NCBI RefSeq assembly: GCF_024721585.1 | Contig: NZ_CP102629.1 | Coordinates: 248,001-312,000 of the forward strand | Direction of reading: 5' to 3' | Source: Sphingomicrobium aestuariivivum | Lineage (GTDB): Bacteria > Pseudomonadota > Alphaproteobacteria > Sphingomonadales > Sphingomonadaceae | DNA length: 64,000 nt | Shown here: one piece after another, positions 7,962 to 16,479 of the stretch | How positions within the stretch are numbered: position 1 is the stretch's first letter | How the letters are laid out: every line of letters begins with the position of its first letter | Translations under genes and position numbers: made by a program | The notes under the pieces: model-generated | Seen by the model: the letters and a program-made list of their open reading frames with translations, nothing else | Databases searched by the model: none | What the model was told of the DNA's origin: nothing

Positions 7962-9646
7962 AGCGTATCGGCCTGGCGGTGGTAACGGCCGCCCTGTTCT
8001 GTGGGCAACCGGCAGCGGCGCAGGACGATCCCCTCGCGCCCCGCCCGTCCAATGGCGACGCGCAGGCAACGTCGCTCGTCTCGAGCTGGGGTGGCATCCT
8101 CGGGGCGATCGACCGCCAGCAGTGGACGCTCGCCGAGCGCTCGATCGCGGCGATGGGCAATAATGTGATGGCCCCCTATGCGCTGGCCGAACTCTATCTC
8201 GCGCCCAATTCGCCGCGCGTCAGCGGCGCGCAGGCCGCGGCGCTGGTGCGCGCGGCGCCCGAATTGCCGCAGGCCGAACGGCTTGCCGCGCTTGCCGCCG
8301 AACGGGGCGGCGACCGCGTCTCGGCCGCGCCGACGCAGGCCGTCGTCAGCCTCGGCGGCGCGCCGCGCCGGACGCGGGCGCGCTCGACCGGCTCGGCCGT
8401 TGTCGGCGATCTTCGCACCGCCCTGCGCCCCTCGATCGAGGCCGACGACGGGCGGCAGGCGGAAGCGCTTTATCGCGAAGCCCTGAGCCAGGGGCGACTG
8501 CGCGGCGAGGAGCAGGCCGAGATCGCGCAGCTCGTGGCGTGGATCCATTATGTCGCGGGCGACATGCAGTCGGCGCGGCGGGTCGCGGCCGAAGGCGTCG
8601 CCGCTGGCGGCGGCGAATGGCGAGCGCAAGCGGCCTGGACGCAGGGGCTCGCCAACTGGCGCCTCGGTGACTGCAATGCGGCGTCATCGGCCTTCCGGAC
8701 GACTGCCGCCGGAACGAGCGACCGCGAACTCCGCAGCGCGGCGCATTACTGGACCGCGCGCGCCGAGCAGCGTTGCCGCCGTCCGCAGGGCGTCGCACCC
8801 TATCTCGGTGCGGCAGCGCGCGATGCCGAGACGTTTTACGGACAGCTGGCCCGCGAACGGCTCGGCGTGACCCGCCGGCTCGGCCAGCGGGTGGGCCCCA
8901 GCGATCGTGCCACGCGGGCACGGGTCGAGGCGCTGCCCAATGTCGTGCGCGCCCGCTCGCTCGTCGCGCTGGGCGAGCGCGAACGGGCGACCGAGCTGCT
9001 GCGGCACCAGGCGCGGATCGGCGACCCGCGCGATCACAAGGCGCTGGTCGAGGTGGCGGGCGCGCTGAAGCTCGGCCTGCAATATTGGCTGGCGACCAAC
9101 GGGCCGCGCGGCGCGAGGGTCGATCCGGCCGATCGCTATCCCTCGCCGGCGTGGCAGCCCGACAACGGGTGGCGGATCGATCCCTTCCTCGTCTACAGCC
9201 ATATCATCCAGGAAAGCGATTTTCGCGAGCATGTGGTGTCGCCGGCCGATGCGGTCGGGTTGATGCAGGTGCGCCCCGGCACGGCCGCCGACCAGGCGCG
9301 CAAGCGCGGGCAGAGCGTCACCGCGGCGCAGTTGAAGCGGCCCGAAACCAATATCGACCACGGCCAGCAGTTCCTCGAGAATATGCGCCGCAACCGTGCG
9401 ACGCGCGACGAGCTGATGCGCGTGATCGCGGCCTATAATGCGGGGCCGCTGCCGGTGTCGCGCTGGGCGAGCATCCCGGGCAATGATCCGCTCCTGTGGA
9501 TGGAGAGCCTGCCCTATTGGGAGACGCGCTTTTACATCCCCGCGATCCTGCGGAACTATTTCGTCTATCATGCCGAGGCGGGCACGACGCCGCAGGCGCT
9601 GACCGACATCCTGCAGGGCCGCGCGCCGCGCTATCCCTCGCGCTAG
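7958..9646 (+). CDS. Soluble lytic murein transglycosylase (SLT domain)
   Basis: Periplasmic enzyme cleaving the MurNAc-GlcNAc bond of peptidoglycan to give 1,6-anhydro products. The 562-aa protein starts with a signal peptide (MKRIGLAVVTAALFC...PAAAQ). It then has a long helical superhelical region with TPR-like repeats. The C-terminal SLT domain (about residues 405-530) shows the catalytic Glu in SHIIQESDFRE, then VGLMQVRPGTA and VIAAYNAGP. The layout and length match the Slt70 class. It overlaps the UDG-like gene by 4 bp, so the two are probably translationally coupled. Confidence 0.92.
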   Translation: MKRIGLAVVTAALFCGQPAAAQDDPLAPRPSNGDAQATSLVSSWGGILGAIDRQQWTLAERSIAAMGNNVMAPYALAELYLAPNSPRVSGAQAAALVRAAPELPQAERLAALAAERGGDRVSAAPTQAVVSLGGAPRRTRARSTGSAVVGDLRTALRPSIEADDGRQAEALYREALSQGRLRGEEQAEIAQLVAWIHYVAGDMQSARRVAAEGVAAGGGEWRAQAAWTQGLANWRLGDCNAASSAFRTTAAGTSDRELRSAAHYWTARAEQRCRRPQGVAPYLGAAARDAETFYGQLARERLGVTRRLGQRVGPSDRATRARVEALPNVVRARSLVALGERERATELLRHQARIGDPRDHKALVEVAGALKLGLQYWLATNGPRGARVDPADRYPSPAWQPDNGWRIDPFLVYSHIIQESDFREHVVSPADAVGLMQVRPGTAADQARKRGQSVTAAQLKRPETNIDHGQQFLENMRRNRATRDELMRVIAAYNAGPLPVSRWASIPGNDPLLWMESLPYWETRFYIPAILRNYFVYHAEAGTTPQALTDILQGRAPRYPSR

Positions 9647-9687
9647 ACGTTCTTGATTTGTTCTCATGTCCGGACTAGCTTGGCGCC

Positions 9688-10758
9688 ATGCCGATCGAGT
9701 CCACCAGGGGGCGCGGTGCCACCCGCAACGACAGCCCGTCGCGCTTCAACCTGCGCGCCCATGTCGCCGACGGCGACTGGCTCGACGAGGTGGAGCGGAT
9801 AGACGGGGTCGCGCCGCGGCGCACGACCGTATCGATCGAGCGCCCGAAGACCATCCTGACGAAGAACAATTCGCCCGACATCGGCTTCGACCGCTCGGTC
9901 AATCCCTATCGCGGCTGCGAGCATGGCTGCATCTACTGTTTCGCGCGGCCCACCCATGCCTATCACGACCTGTCGCCGGGCGTGGATTTCGAGAGCCGCC
10001 TGTTCGTCAAGCCCGACGCGCCGCGCCTCCTCCACGAGACATTGGGCCGCAAGGGCTACGCCCCTGCCCCCATCGCGCTCGGCACCAACACCGATCCCTA
10101 CCAGCCGATCGAGGGGCGGTGGAAGGTGACGCGCGGGGTCCTCGAGATCCTCGCCGAATGCGACCATCCCTTCACCATCACCACCAAGTCGGACCGCGTG
10201 CTGCGCGACATCGACCTCATCGCCGGGGCGGCGCGCAAGAAGCTGGCGGCCGTGGCGCTCTCGGTGACGAGCCTCGAGGCCGGGACCCATTCCACGCTCG
10301 AACCGCGGGCGCCCGCGCCGCGCAAACGGCTCGAGGCGATCCGCCAGCTGTCGGCGGCGGGCGTGCCCGTGTATCTCTCGGTCTCCCCTGTCGTGCCGCA
10401 TATTACCGACCATGAAATGGAGGCGATCGTGGCAGCAGGTGCCGAGGCGGGCGCGCGCAGCGCCTTCTTCCTTCCCGTGCGGCTGCCGCACGAGGTCGCC
10501 CCGCTGTTCAAGGACTGGCTCAAGACCCATTATCCCGACCGCGCGCGCAAGGTGATTGCGACCATCCGCGAGTTGCGTGGCGGACGCGACAACGACCCCA
10601 AATTCTTCAGCCGGCTGCGCGGCACCGGCGTCTGGGCCGAGCTGTTCCGGCGTCGCTTCGAGAAAGCCTGCGCCGACCATGGCCTGTCGCGTGCCAAGTT
10701 CGCGCTCAACTGTGCGCTGTTCCGGCCGCCGTCGGGCGATCAGCTTCGCCTGCTCTGA
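9688..10758 (+). CDS. PA0069-family radical SAM protein
   Basis: Radical SAM enzyme of unknown substrate, 356 aa. The 4Fe-4S/SAM motif C-x3-C-x2-C is in [15 protein letters not shown] (about residues 73-87). Conserved downstream stretches include [14 protein letters not shown] and [13 protein letters not shown]. The N-terminal GRGATRN and the [18 protein letters not shown] block before the cysteines are characteristic of the PA0069/SplB-like group. SplB itself repairs spore photoproduct, but a DNA-repair role is not established for this group. It follows the lytic transglycosylase by 41 bp on the same strand. Confidence 0.88.
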   Translation: MPIESTRGRGATRNDSPSRFNLRAHVADGDWLDEVERIDGVAPRRTTVSIERPKTILTKNNSPDIGFDRSVNPYRGCEHGCIYCFARPTHAYHDLSPGVDFESRLFVKPDAPRLLHETLGRKGYAPAPIALGTNTDPYQPIEGRWKVTRGVLEILAECDHPFTITTKSDRVLRDIDLIAGAARKKLAAVALSVTSLEAGTHSTLEPRAPAPRKRLEAIRQLSAAGVPVYLSVSPVVPHITDHEMEAIVAAGAEAGARSAFFLPVRLPHEVAPLFKDWLKTHYPDRARKVIATIRELRGGRDNDPKFFSRLRGTGVWAELFRRRFEKACADHGLSRAKFALNCALFRPPSGDQLRLL

Positions 10759-10801
10759 CAAGGTGGTGACAGCGCTGCATGGCCTCGCTAGCGTCGCCGC
10801 C

Positions 10802-12166
10802 ATGACACGCACCCTCGCGCTTGCAGCGCTCGCCGCCCTCCCCCTGATTGCCACGCCTGCCGCCGCGCACGACCTCGAGCGGGAGGAGCTGTTCGCCGCG
10901 CAGCACAATGCCATGCAGGACGATACGGCGTGGGAAATCCTCAGGGACCTGACGACCGAGGTCGGGCCCCGGCTCGGGGGCACGCCCGCCGAAGCGCGCG
11001 CGCGCGCCTGGGCGGTCGAGCAACTGACCGCGCTCGGTTTCGCGAACGTGCGGGTCGAGGACTATATGATGCCGACATGGGTGCGCGGGCACGAGCGCGC
11101 GCACATCCTCGCGCCTTTCCCGCAGGAGCTCGTGCTGACCGCGCTCGGCAATTCGGGTGCGACCCCGCCCGAGGGCCTCACCGCCGAGGTCGTCGGCTAT
11201 CACGACTATCAGGCGTTTCTCGATGACGATCCGTCGAACCAGGCGGGCAAGATCGTCTTCATCTCCAACCAGATGCCGCGCAACATGGACGGCTCGGGCT
11301 ATTCCATGCCGTTCGGCGCGCCGCGCTGGGTCGGCCCCAACGAGGCCGCAAAGCGCGGTGCCGCGGCCATCGTCGTGCGCTCGATCGGCACCGACAACAA
11401 CCGCACGCCGCATACCGGCAACACCAATTTCGAGGATGGCGTGACGCCGATCCCCGCGGCCGCGCTGGCGGTGCCCGATGCCGAACAGCTGATGCGCATC
11501 GTCAACCGCTATGACGAGCCGGTGAAGATGCACCTCCTGCTGACGCCCAGACAGATCGGTGAGCAGCCGTCGGGCAATGTCATCGCCGAAGTGCCGGGAC
11601 GCGATCCCGACGCCAAGAAAGTGATGGTCGCCTGCCACCTCGACAGCTGGGACAATGCGCCCGGCGTGTTCGACGATGGCGCGGGCTGTGCGATCACCGC
11701 GGCGGCGGCCAAGCAGATCATGGAAATGGGCCAGCCCGAGCGGACCATCGAGATCGTCTGGTTCGGCGCCGAGGAAGTCGGCCTGTGGGGCGCCCGCGCC
11801 TTTGCCGAAGCCCATGACGGCACCGATTATCATGTGGTCGCCGAGAGCGATTTCGGCGCCGACCGCGTGTGGAAGGTGACCACCGACCTCGGCGAGGAGC
11901 GCAAGGCGGAGGCCGATGCACTGCGCGCCGCGCTCGCGCCGCTCGGGATCGCGTCGGGCGAGTATGACCGGGCGGGCGGTGCCGACGTCGGGCCGCTGCG
12001 CGCCGAAGGGGCTCCGGGGCTGTCGCTGCGACAGGACGGGACGCGCTACTTCGACCTCCATCACACTTCGAACGACACGCTCGACAAGGTCGACCCCGAA
12101 CAGCTCCGCCAGAATGTCGCGGCATGGACGACGATGCTGATGGTCATGGCAGGGCCGGTCGAATAG
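10802..12166 (+). CDS. M28-family zinc peptidase, secreted
   Basis: Predicted periplasmic or secreted metallo-aminopeptidase/carboxypeptidase of 454 aa. A signal peptide (ending ATPAAAHD) is followed by a PA-like domain (about 110-250) and the M28 catalytic domain. Predicted zinc ligands are the His and Asp of CHLDSWD (about 278) with a bridging Asp in VFDDGAG, Glu in [10 protein letters not shown], Asp in AESDFGAD, and a late His in LHHTSND. The start is the ATG at 10802; the open frame to 10556 overlaps the radical SAM gene and has no signal peptide. Substrate unknown. Confidence 0.9.
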   Translation: MTRTLALAALAALPLIATPAAAHDLEREELFAAQHNAMQDDTAWEILRDLTTEVGPRLGGTPAEARARAWAVEQLTALGFANVRVEDYMMPTWVRGHERAHILAPFPQELVLTALGNSGATPPEGLTAEVVGYHDYQAFLDDDPSNQAGKIVFISNQMPRNMDGSGYSMPFGAPRWVGPNEAAKRGAAAIVVRSIGTDNNRTPHTGNTNFEDGVTPIPAAALAVPDAEQLMRIVNRYDEPVKMHLLLTPRQIGEQPSGNVIAEVPGRDPDAKKVMVACHLDSWDNAPGVFDDGAGCAITAAAAKQIMEMGQPERTIEIVWFGAEEVGLWGARAFAEAHDGTDYHVVAESDFGADRVWKVTTDLGEERKAEADALRAALAPLGIASGEYDRAGGADVGPLRAEGAPGLSLRQDGTRYFDLHHTSNDTLDKVDPEQLRQNVAAWTTMLMVMAGPVE

Positions 12167-12209
12167 GCTTGGCTTATGCGGGCGCCTTCCGTTAGAGGGC
12201 GTCCCCAGT

Positions 12210-12287
<78 letters not shown>

Positions 12288-12369
12288 CCTCTTCCTTCGC
12301 CGGCACGGTCGATTTCTGCTATGGCGTCCGCGTCGCGGTGCCTGTGGCGTCGCGCTGGAGGAGACGGAC

Positions 12370-12678
12370 ATGTCGAAATGCATACCCCTGTTGTTCGCTA
12401 CCGCTGCCTTGGCGCTGGCCTCTTGCGGCGAGGTCGACGACGCCGACATGGAACTGGAAACCGAAGCCGAGATCATCGAGGAGCCGACCGCGACCGCGGC
12501 CGCCGAACCCGATGCGACTGCAGAGGCCGGCGAGGAGGCTACAGCCGACAGCGCGGACAGTGAGGACAGCTATGAAGTCTGCGACGAGGACGGCAATCGC
12601 TATCCTTCCGAGCAGGCCGCCAAGGATGCCGGCCTCGAGGAAGCGCAATATGGAGCGACTTACTGCGACTATCTTTAG
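12370..12678 (+). CDS. Small acidic lipoprotein, unknown function
   Basis: A 102-aa protein with a lipoprotein signal peptide (hydrophobic stretch then lipobox LASC, Cys near residue 19). It continues with a very acidic Ala/Glu/Asp-rich linker (about 22-65) and a short conserved-looking C-terminal part, [19 protein letters not shown]...YCDYL, with two cysteines. A strong GGAGGAG lies about 6 bases before the ATG. The gene ends just before the left direct repeat of the tRNA-Ile island, so it belongs to the core chromosome. No function can be assigned. Confidence 0.75.
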   Translation: MSKCIPLLFATAALALASCGEVDDADMELETEAEIIEEPTATAAAEPDATAEAGEEATADSADSEDSYEVCDEDGNRYPSEQAAKDAGLEEAQYGATYCDYL

Positions 12679-12682
12679 GGGT

Positions 12683-12699
12683 TGGTAGGCGCGGCAGGA
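12683..12699. repeat. Left attachment repeat (att), copy of the tRNA-Ile 3' end
   Basis: Seventeen bases identical to 14766-14782. This copy is not part of a tRNA; it is the displaced original 3' end expected after integration. The bases just outside differ (T at 12682 against G at 14765; T at 12700 against C at 14783). Confidence 0.8.
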
Positions 12700-12724
12700 T
12701 GGGCTTAGCCCAAGGCTTTCAAGG

Positions 12725-12793
12725 ACTTAAGGTGGCTCCACCCGCCCAATCGGGGCGTTTTCGTCCCAAGAGGGACACGAAAAATTGGCTCCA
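12725..12793. repeat. TGGCTCCA motifs near the left end of the mini-island
   Basis: TGGCTCCA occurs at 12733-12740 and 12786-12793. The first copy is part of ACTTAAGGTGGCTCCA (12725-12740), which matches ACTTAGGCTGGCTCCA at 14692-14707 in 14 of 16 bases. Repeated motifs near both ends of an integrated element resemble recombinase arm-binding sites; that role is inference. Confidence 0.5.
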
Positions 12794-12847
12794 GATTTAG
12801 GCCCCTCCAACACTTAGGTATCCTTATAGTGGTGGGGCTCCCAGCAC

Positions 12848-13513
12848 CTAACCCATCGCAGCGCAATAATTGGTAATCGTAGCCACCGTATTGTCGAGAA
12901 TCTGACGATGGCCCTCCTCATAGTGATGGCTGCGCTCGTCGAGTAGCCGGAGGGTCAGCCTTGCTGCTACTGGCAGCGTCAACGAAATGAACTGTGGTTC
13001 GATCAGCCACGTATCGGGTCTAGGATGCTCTATGCGGTCGCGAAGGAAGGACAGCCTTTCAAGCGCGTCCCGTTCGTCATCAGAAACTTCGAGCGAGCGA
13101 CCACTCCATTCCATCGGCTGTTCCGTCGCCTTTGCGAGCAGCCTGTTGAAGCTCATAACGCGGTCGCTCTTTGGCAGATCGGCTAGGCCTGCGCGCGTGT
13201 TCTCGAAGTAGGATAAATACTGAGATCGCAGCTTCTCGTCATAGGCGCCGATGCTGGCTGATCCTGCCAGCGCATCAATCAGTGCTGATTGTAGCGCGAG
13301 GTGTGCAGACTTCGCTGCCTGCGCCAGTCTCAGAGGCTCGGTCTTCGCGCGCCCCAATTGCTCTTCGCAATCGTGCAGGCTGATCATTGCGAGAAGGCGA
13401 GGCGTGACTTCTACGTAATGTGCCCAAGAGTTGCCTCCCCTCCGATTGACAGCATCTTTAGCAAGTATCTCGGATAGAGTCGGTATGTTGGTGTCACCAC
13501 TCACGAATTGCAC
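12848..13513 (-). CDS. Island protein, possible HEPN-like helical protein
   Basis: Unknown 221-aa protein, predicted mostly alpha-helical. Near residues 164-172 it has FLRDRIEHPRP, which fits the R-x4-6-H motif (Arg, polar residue, spacer, His) of HEPN-fold RNases, commonly seen as LRN...EHP in HEPN proteins of defence and toxin modules. Assignment from this motif and the helical pattern alone is tentative. The start used is GTG at 13513, 9 bp after the stop of the DUF2971 gene, implying an operon. Base composition is lower in G+C than the core genes. It lies wholly inside the tRNA-Ile island. Confidence 0.6.
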   Translation of the reverse strand: MQFVSGDTNIPTLSEILAKDAVNRRGGNSWAHYVEVTPRLLAMISLHDCEEQLGRAKTEPLRLAQAAKSAHLALQSALIDALAGSASIGAYDEKLRSQYLSYFENTRAGLADLPKSDRVMSFNRLLAKATEQPMEWSGRSLEVSDDERDALERLSFLRDRIEHPRPDTWLIEPQFISLTLPVAARLTLRLLDERSHHYEEGHRQILDNTVATITNYCAAMG

Positions 13514-13522
13514 TCCGGACAG

Positions 13523-14437
13523 TCAAAAGATCTTTTCCTCGATTAGCGAAGCGGTCGTTCGATCGGCTCTAACCCTTGAAAGACCGACCCCCGGGTAATC
13601 TCGTTCCAGCAACTCGCTAAGTTCCGCTTCCAGGCTGGCGGCCGCTCGAAGTCCTAGCACCACCCGCTGCACAGCTGTCTTCTGGAACTCGACGAGATGA
13701 ACTAAGTCGTTGCCGACTTCCCGAATTTCAGCGGCCTCTTCTGCTTTGAGGTAGAGACGCCACTCTCGTTCGTATTGCCAATCCAACTGCTTTGACATCA
13801 GCGCGGCGTACGGGTCGTCCATCAACTCTGGAATCGTGCCGTCGAAATAGGTGATTTTTTGGAGCCCTTGTCGGCTGCCCTCCTCACCTCGCAGGAATAA
13901 AGCGTCATTGGTGTCAAATGCGATGACAAAACCTGATGAATTACCTGCATAATGCGCCCACATCGGTGAGCTATCAAAGCGCTCCGTAAGCGATAAGCAA
14001 ATGAGGTCGCTGCCAAGCTTGGTCAGCATGTTATCGATTGATTGGGAGGCGTTTATCGTGGGGAAAAATTGATCGTTTAAGAAGCTGCCGATCTGAGCTC
14101 GCAGCATGCTGTCCATATCTCCCCCGACGGTAACGCTGAATAGTGTCCTCACCGTTTCTGCGGTCATCCCAGCTAATGGTGTACCCTTGAGGGCTTCCGT
14201 AATCTGCTCATCCACATCAATCTCATCGACCCTTTCAGCGAAGAATTCTTTGAGCTTTGGCCCTGCCAGTAAATCGAAGGTCTGGCGAACCTCAAAAATG
14301 TCATTTGTATTTACCGGAGGCGTGAAGCGAATTTTTCGATGTTTGAGGACATCGAGGCGTTCCGCTGTGACGTATTTGTACACGATGGGAGGAACTGAGG
14401 GACGATTATGATCAGGTTGCGACTTTTCTGATATCAT
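13523..14437 (-). CDS. DUF2971 domain protein
   Basis: A 304-aa protein matching the DUF2971 pattern: N-terminal YKYVTAERLDVLKHRKIRFT, a central SSPMWAHYAGNSSGFVIAFD (about residues 156-175), and later KQLDWQYEREWRLYL (about 216-230). DUF2971 proteins are scattered among bacteria, often in accessory regions, and have no established biochemical function known to me. It is probably the first gene of a two-gene operon with the downstream HEPN-like gene. Base composition is clearly lower in G+C than the surrounding chromosome, consistent with transfer on the island. The 328 bases upstream carry no gene. Confidence 0.75.
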   Translation of the reverse strand: MISEKSQPDHNRPSVPPIVYKYVTAERLDVLKHRKIRFTPPVNTNDIFEVRQTFDLLAGPKLKEFFAERVDEIDVDEQITEALKGTPLAGMTAETVRTLFSVTVGGDMDSMLRAQIGSFLNDQFFPTINASQSIDNMLTKLGSDLICLSLTERFDSSPMWAHYAGNSSGFVIAFDTNDALFLRGEEGSRQGLQKITYFDGTIPELMDDPYAALMSKQLDWQYEREWRLYLKAEEAAEIREVGNDLVHLVEFQKTAVQRVVLGLRAAASLEAELSELLERDYPGVGLSRVRADRTTASLIEEKIF

Positions 14438-14765
14438 CCAACGACCCTAGCTTCCGGTGCGGCTGGTGCAAATACCATGAAAGCCAATCAGCCCTCACTG
14501 AACGTTGCTGTAGATAGTGATCAGCATTCGGCATCTAGATTGATTAGGATCGGTACCGAAAACCGAAATTCTAGAAAACAATTTCAGGCCTTGCTTCCGC
14601 ATGCAGCTGGTGGGGGGGGTAGAAGTCCAGATATTTCAAAAACTTAACCATCAAATGGCTTGCAGACTCAGCCAAACCAATGGAATCAACCACTTAGGCT
14701 GGCTCCATGTGGAGCCAATGGCGCAATGCCTATGCTATTGATTTTACTCGATATTTGCTTCGGGG
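14438..14765. other. Non-coding right arm of the mini-island
   Basis: There are 328 bases without a credible gene between the DUF2971 start and the tRNA-Ile 3' end, strongly A+T-rich for this genome. It holds a run of eight G at 14612-14619 and the ACTTAGGCTGGCTCCA repeat at 14692-14707. It also holds an inverted repeat of TGGCTCCA with a 2-base spacer at 14700-14717. It presumably contains the promoter for the minus-strand DUF2971 gene and the recombinase-binding region, but no clear -35/-10 pair can be named. Confidence 0.5.
14700..14717. repeat. Palindrome TGGCTCCA-TG-TGGAGCCA
   Basis: Perfect 8-bp inverted arms separated by TG. The same 8-mer recurs twice near the other end of the island (12733-12740 and 12786-12793). 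A 2-base spacer is too short for an RNA hairpin loop, so a protein-binding site (recombinase, excisionase or island regulator) is more likely than a terminator. Confidence 0.6.
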
Positions 14766-14782
14766 TGGTAGGCGCGGCAGGA
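14766..14782. repeat. Right attachment repeat (att) inside tRNA-Ile
   Basis: The 3'-terminal 17 bases of the tRNA-Ile gene (T-stem 3' part, acceptor 3' strand, discriminator and CCA), identical to 12683-12699. The island lies immediately beyond the tRNA 3' end, as expected for tyrosine-recombinase integration that keeps the tRNA intact. Confidence 0.8.
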
Positions 14783-14842
14783 CTCGAACCCGCAACCAAG
14801 CCGTTATGAGCGGCCGGCTCTAACCAATTGAGCTACGCGCCC
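14766..14842 (-). tRNA. tRNA-Ile(CAT), lysidine-modified isoleucine tRNA
   Basis: A 77-nt cloverleaf on the minus strand with encoded CCA. The anticodon stem GGCCG/CGGCT encloses the loop CTCATAA, anticodon CAT. The anticodon arm and TTGG variable region resemble the minor isoleucine tRNA of E. coli (ileX type), not initiator or elongator tRNA-Met. C34 would be converted to lysidine by TilS to read AUA. The acceptor starts with a G-U pair. Its last 17 bases are repeated at 12683, marking it as an integration target. Confidence 0.88.
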
Positions 14843-14898
14843 CCCGGGCACAGCCCTCCCCTAGCGAGACGCTGCGGGGGCTGGCAAGCGGCTTGGTG

Positions 14899-16479
14899 TC
14901 AGCCCGCGCGCGGCAGGACGAGGCGGGCGCGCCCGTCCTCGAACAGCAGGTCGCCGCCGCCGACGCGGGCGAGGCCGCGCGCGAGCCGCAGCGAGAAGCC
15001 GGCGCCGAGGAGCGCCTTGCCTTCGCGGTCGACCACCAGCGCGGGGTCGACGAGATCTTCCTCCGGCGTGTCGGCAAGGCTGCGCGGCAATGCGGCCTCG
15101 AGGGCGCAGCCATCCGTTCCGCTGGCAAGGCCGATGCGGAGTTCCTCGCCCTTGGCACCTGCGTCAATCAGCGCACCCACGAGCCGCTCGACGAGGCGGG
15201 TGGCGAGCGCGCCGTCAGTGGTGCAGGTCGCATCACTCTCGCTTGGCGAGGCGATGTCGAGCCGCACGCCGCAGCGGTCGGCTTGGGCTTCGAGCTGCTC
15301 GCGCAGATTTTCGAGCAGGGCACCCATCGCCATCGGCTCGGGACTGCGGTCGCGCGACTGGAGCCGCGCGGCGAAATCCAAGTCCTTGATGGCCTCGAGG
15401 AGGATGCGCGCCTGCGCGACGATTTCGGCGGCCCGCTCGCGGTATCGACGGTGCGCGGGGCCGAGATACTGGCCGTCGATGATCTCGGCAAAACCGATGA
15501 TCGCATTGAGCGGCGTCTTGATCTCGTGGACGAGCTCGCGGAGCATCGCGGGATCCTGCGGCAGGCCGGCGGCGATGGACGGCGTCGGAGCGGCAGGCTG
15601 GTCCCCTGCCCCGTCCTCCGCTCCTTGGGCGCGGTCGCTGCGACGCGCATGGCCGCGATAGCCGAGGAAGATACCGCTTTCCTCGTCATGGTGAGGGGTC
15701 GCCGCCATCCGCCATTTGCCGGGCAGGCCCGGAAAAGCGATCTCCATGCCCTCGACGGGTTGGCGCATCCCCACGGTCTCGGCCAGCGAGCGGTCGGCGA
15801 ACAGGGAAAAACCGATGAGCGCGCCGCGCGGTGCGCCCTCGACCCAGATGAGCGCGCCGTCGGGGCCGCTTTCCCAGTCGAAGGACGTGATGGTCTCGGG
15901 ATCGAGCAGCGTTACATCGGCGGCGCGGTGCGTGATCGGCGCGGGGTCGTGGCGCGGCGCGATGACGGGCGTATCGACCGCCTCGTCCACCTTGTCGGCG
16001 AGCCGGTCGCGCGCGGCCTTGAGCTGTTCGACAACCTCGCCGAGCCGGCGACCGGCGCGCGCCTCGGGCGGCGGCGGCGCGGGCGGGGCTTCGGCATCGG
16101 GCCATAGCGCCTCGAGGAAACGGCGGGTGTCGTCGCGGGAAGCCTCTAGCAGGCGGCTGCGCGTTTCGCTGTCGGCGTCCACGGCGGCGAGCACTGGCGC
16201 GGCGACCGCCAGCTCCTCTTCGGCGAAGAGGAGGAGCATCTTCGGATCGAGGGCGCGTCCCGCCACTGCGCGTGCCGCGGCGCTGCGGACACCCAGCGGG
16301 ATCGCCTCGCGTTCGGAGCGGATCACTGCCAGTGCGGCGACCATCGGTGCGCTGTCGACATCGCCCGCCTCGCTCATGCGCGCGGCAAGCTCGACCAGCT
16401 GACGCCAGCGCACGCTGCGCGAATGCGGCCCCGCCACCGGCAGGGTGAGCAATGTCGCAAGGCGGTCGTCGAAGCGCAC
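14899..16479 (-). CDS. Cytoplasmic histidine kinase-like protein with degenerate ATPase domain
   Basis: A 526-aa signalling protein without visible membrane segments. It has an N-terminal helical region (about 1-150), a Pro-rich linker, a possible PAS-like sensor segment (about 190-270), and a HisKA dimerisation domain with the H-box LVHEIKTPLNAIIGFAE (about 316-332). The C-terminal ATPase-like domain keeps a G2-like GAGFSLRLARGL. However, the N-box position reads RLVERLVGALIDAGAKG, without the usual Asn, and no DxGxG G1 box is seen. ATP binding is therefore doubtful. No response regulator is adjacent. It may act as a phosphotransfer or scaffold histidine protein. Ends 57 bp before the tRNA-Ile gene. 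Confidence 0.8.
   Translation of the reverse strand: MRFDDRLATLLTLPVAGPHSRSVRWRQLVELAARMSEAGDVDSAPMVAALAVIRSEREAIPLGVRSAAARAVAGRALDPKMLLLFAEEELAVAAPVLAAVDADSETRSRLLEASRDDTRRFLEALWPDAEAPPAPPPPEARAGRRLGEVVEQLKAARDRLADKVDEAVDTPVIAPRHDPAPITHRAADVTLLDPETITSFDWESGPDGALIWVEGAPRGALIGFSLFADRSLAETVGMRQPVEGMEIAFPGLPGKWRMAATPHHDEESGIFLGYRGHARRSDRAQGAEDGAGDQPAAPTPSIAAGLPQDPAMLRELVHEIKTPLNAIIGFAEIIDGQYLGPAHRRYRERAAEIVAQARILLEAIKDLDFAARLQSRDRSPEPMAMGALLENLREQLEAQADRCGVRLDIASPSESDATCTTDGALATRLVERLVGALIDAGAKGEELRIGLASGTDGCALEAALPRSLADTPEEDLVDPALVVDREGKALLGAGFSLRLARGLARVGGGDLLFEDGRARLVLPRAG

Larger units (their letters stand above)
12683..14782. mobile_element. Mini-island integrated at tRNA-Ile(CAT)
   Basis: A segment of about 2.1 kb bounded by a perfect 17-bp direct repeat: 12683-12699 and 14766-14782 (TGGTAGGCGCGGCAGGA). 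The right copy is the 3' end of the minus-strand tRNA-Ile gene including CCA. This is the usual signature of site-specific integration into a tRNA gene. Inside, base composition is visibly more A+T-rich than the flanks and codon choice is less G/C-biased. Two minus-strand genes of non-housekeeping type are present, plus repeated TGGCTCCA motifs near both ends. No integrase or excisionase gene fits in the space, so mobility would need recombinase in trans, or this is a remnant. Confidence 0.8.

Noticed and set aside
12758-12784. Hairpin TTTTCGTCCC...GGGACACGAAAA as a terminator
   Set aside because: The stem has a bulge and the T and A tracts lie inside the stem, so neither strand has a T run after the hairpin. 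It may be a minor structure of the island's left arm.
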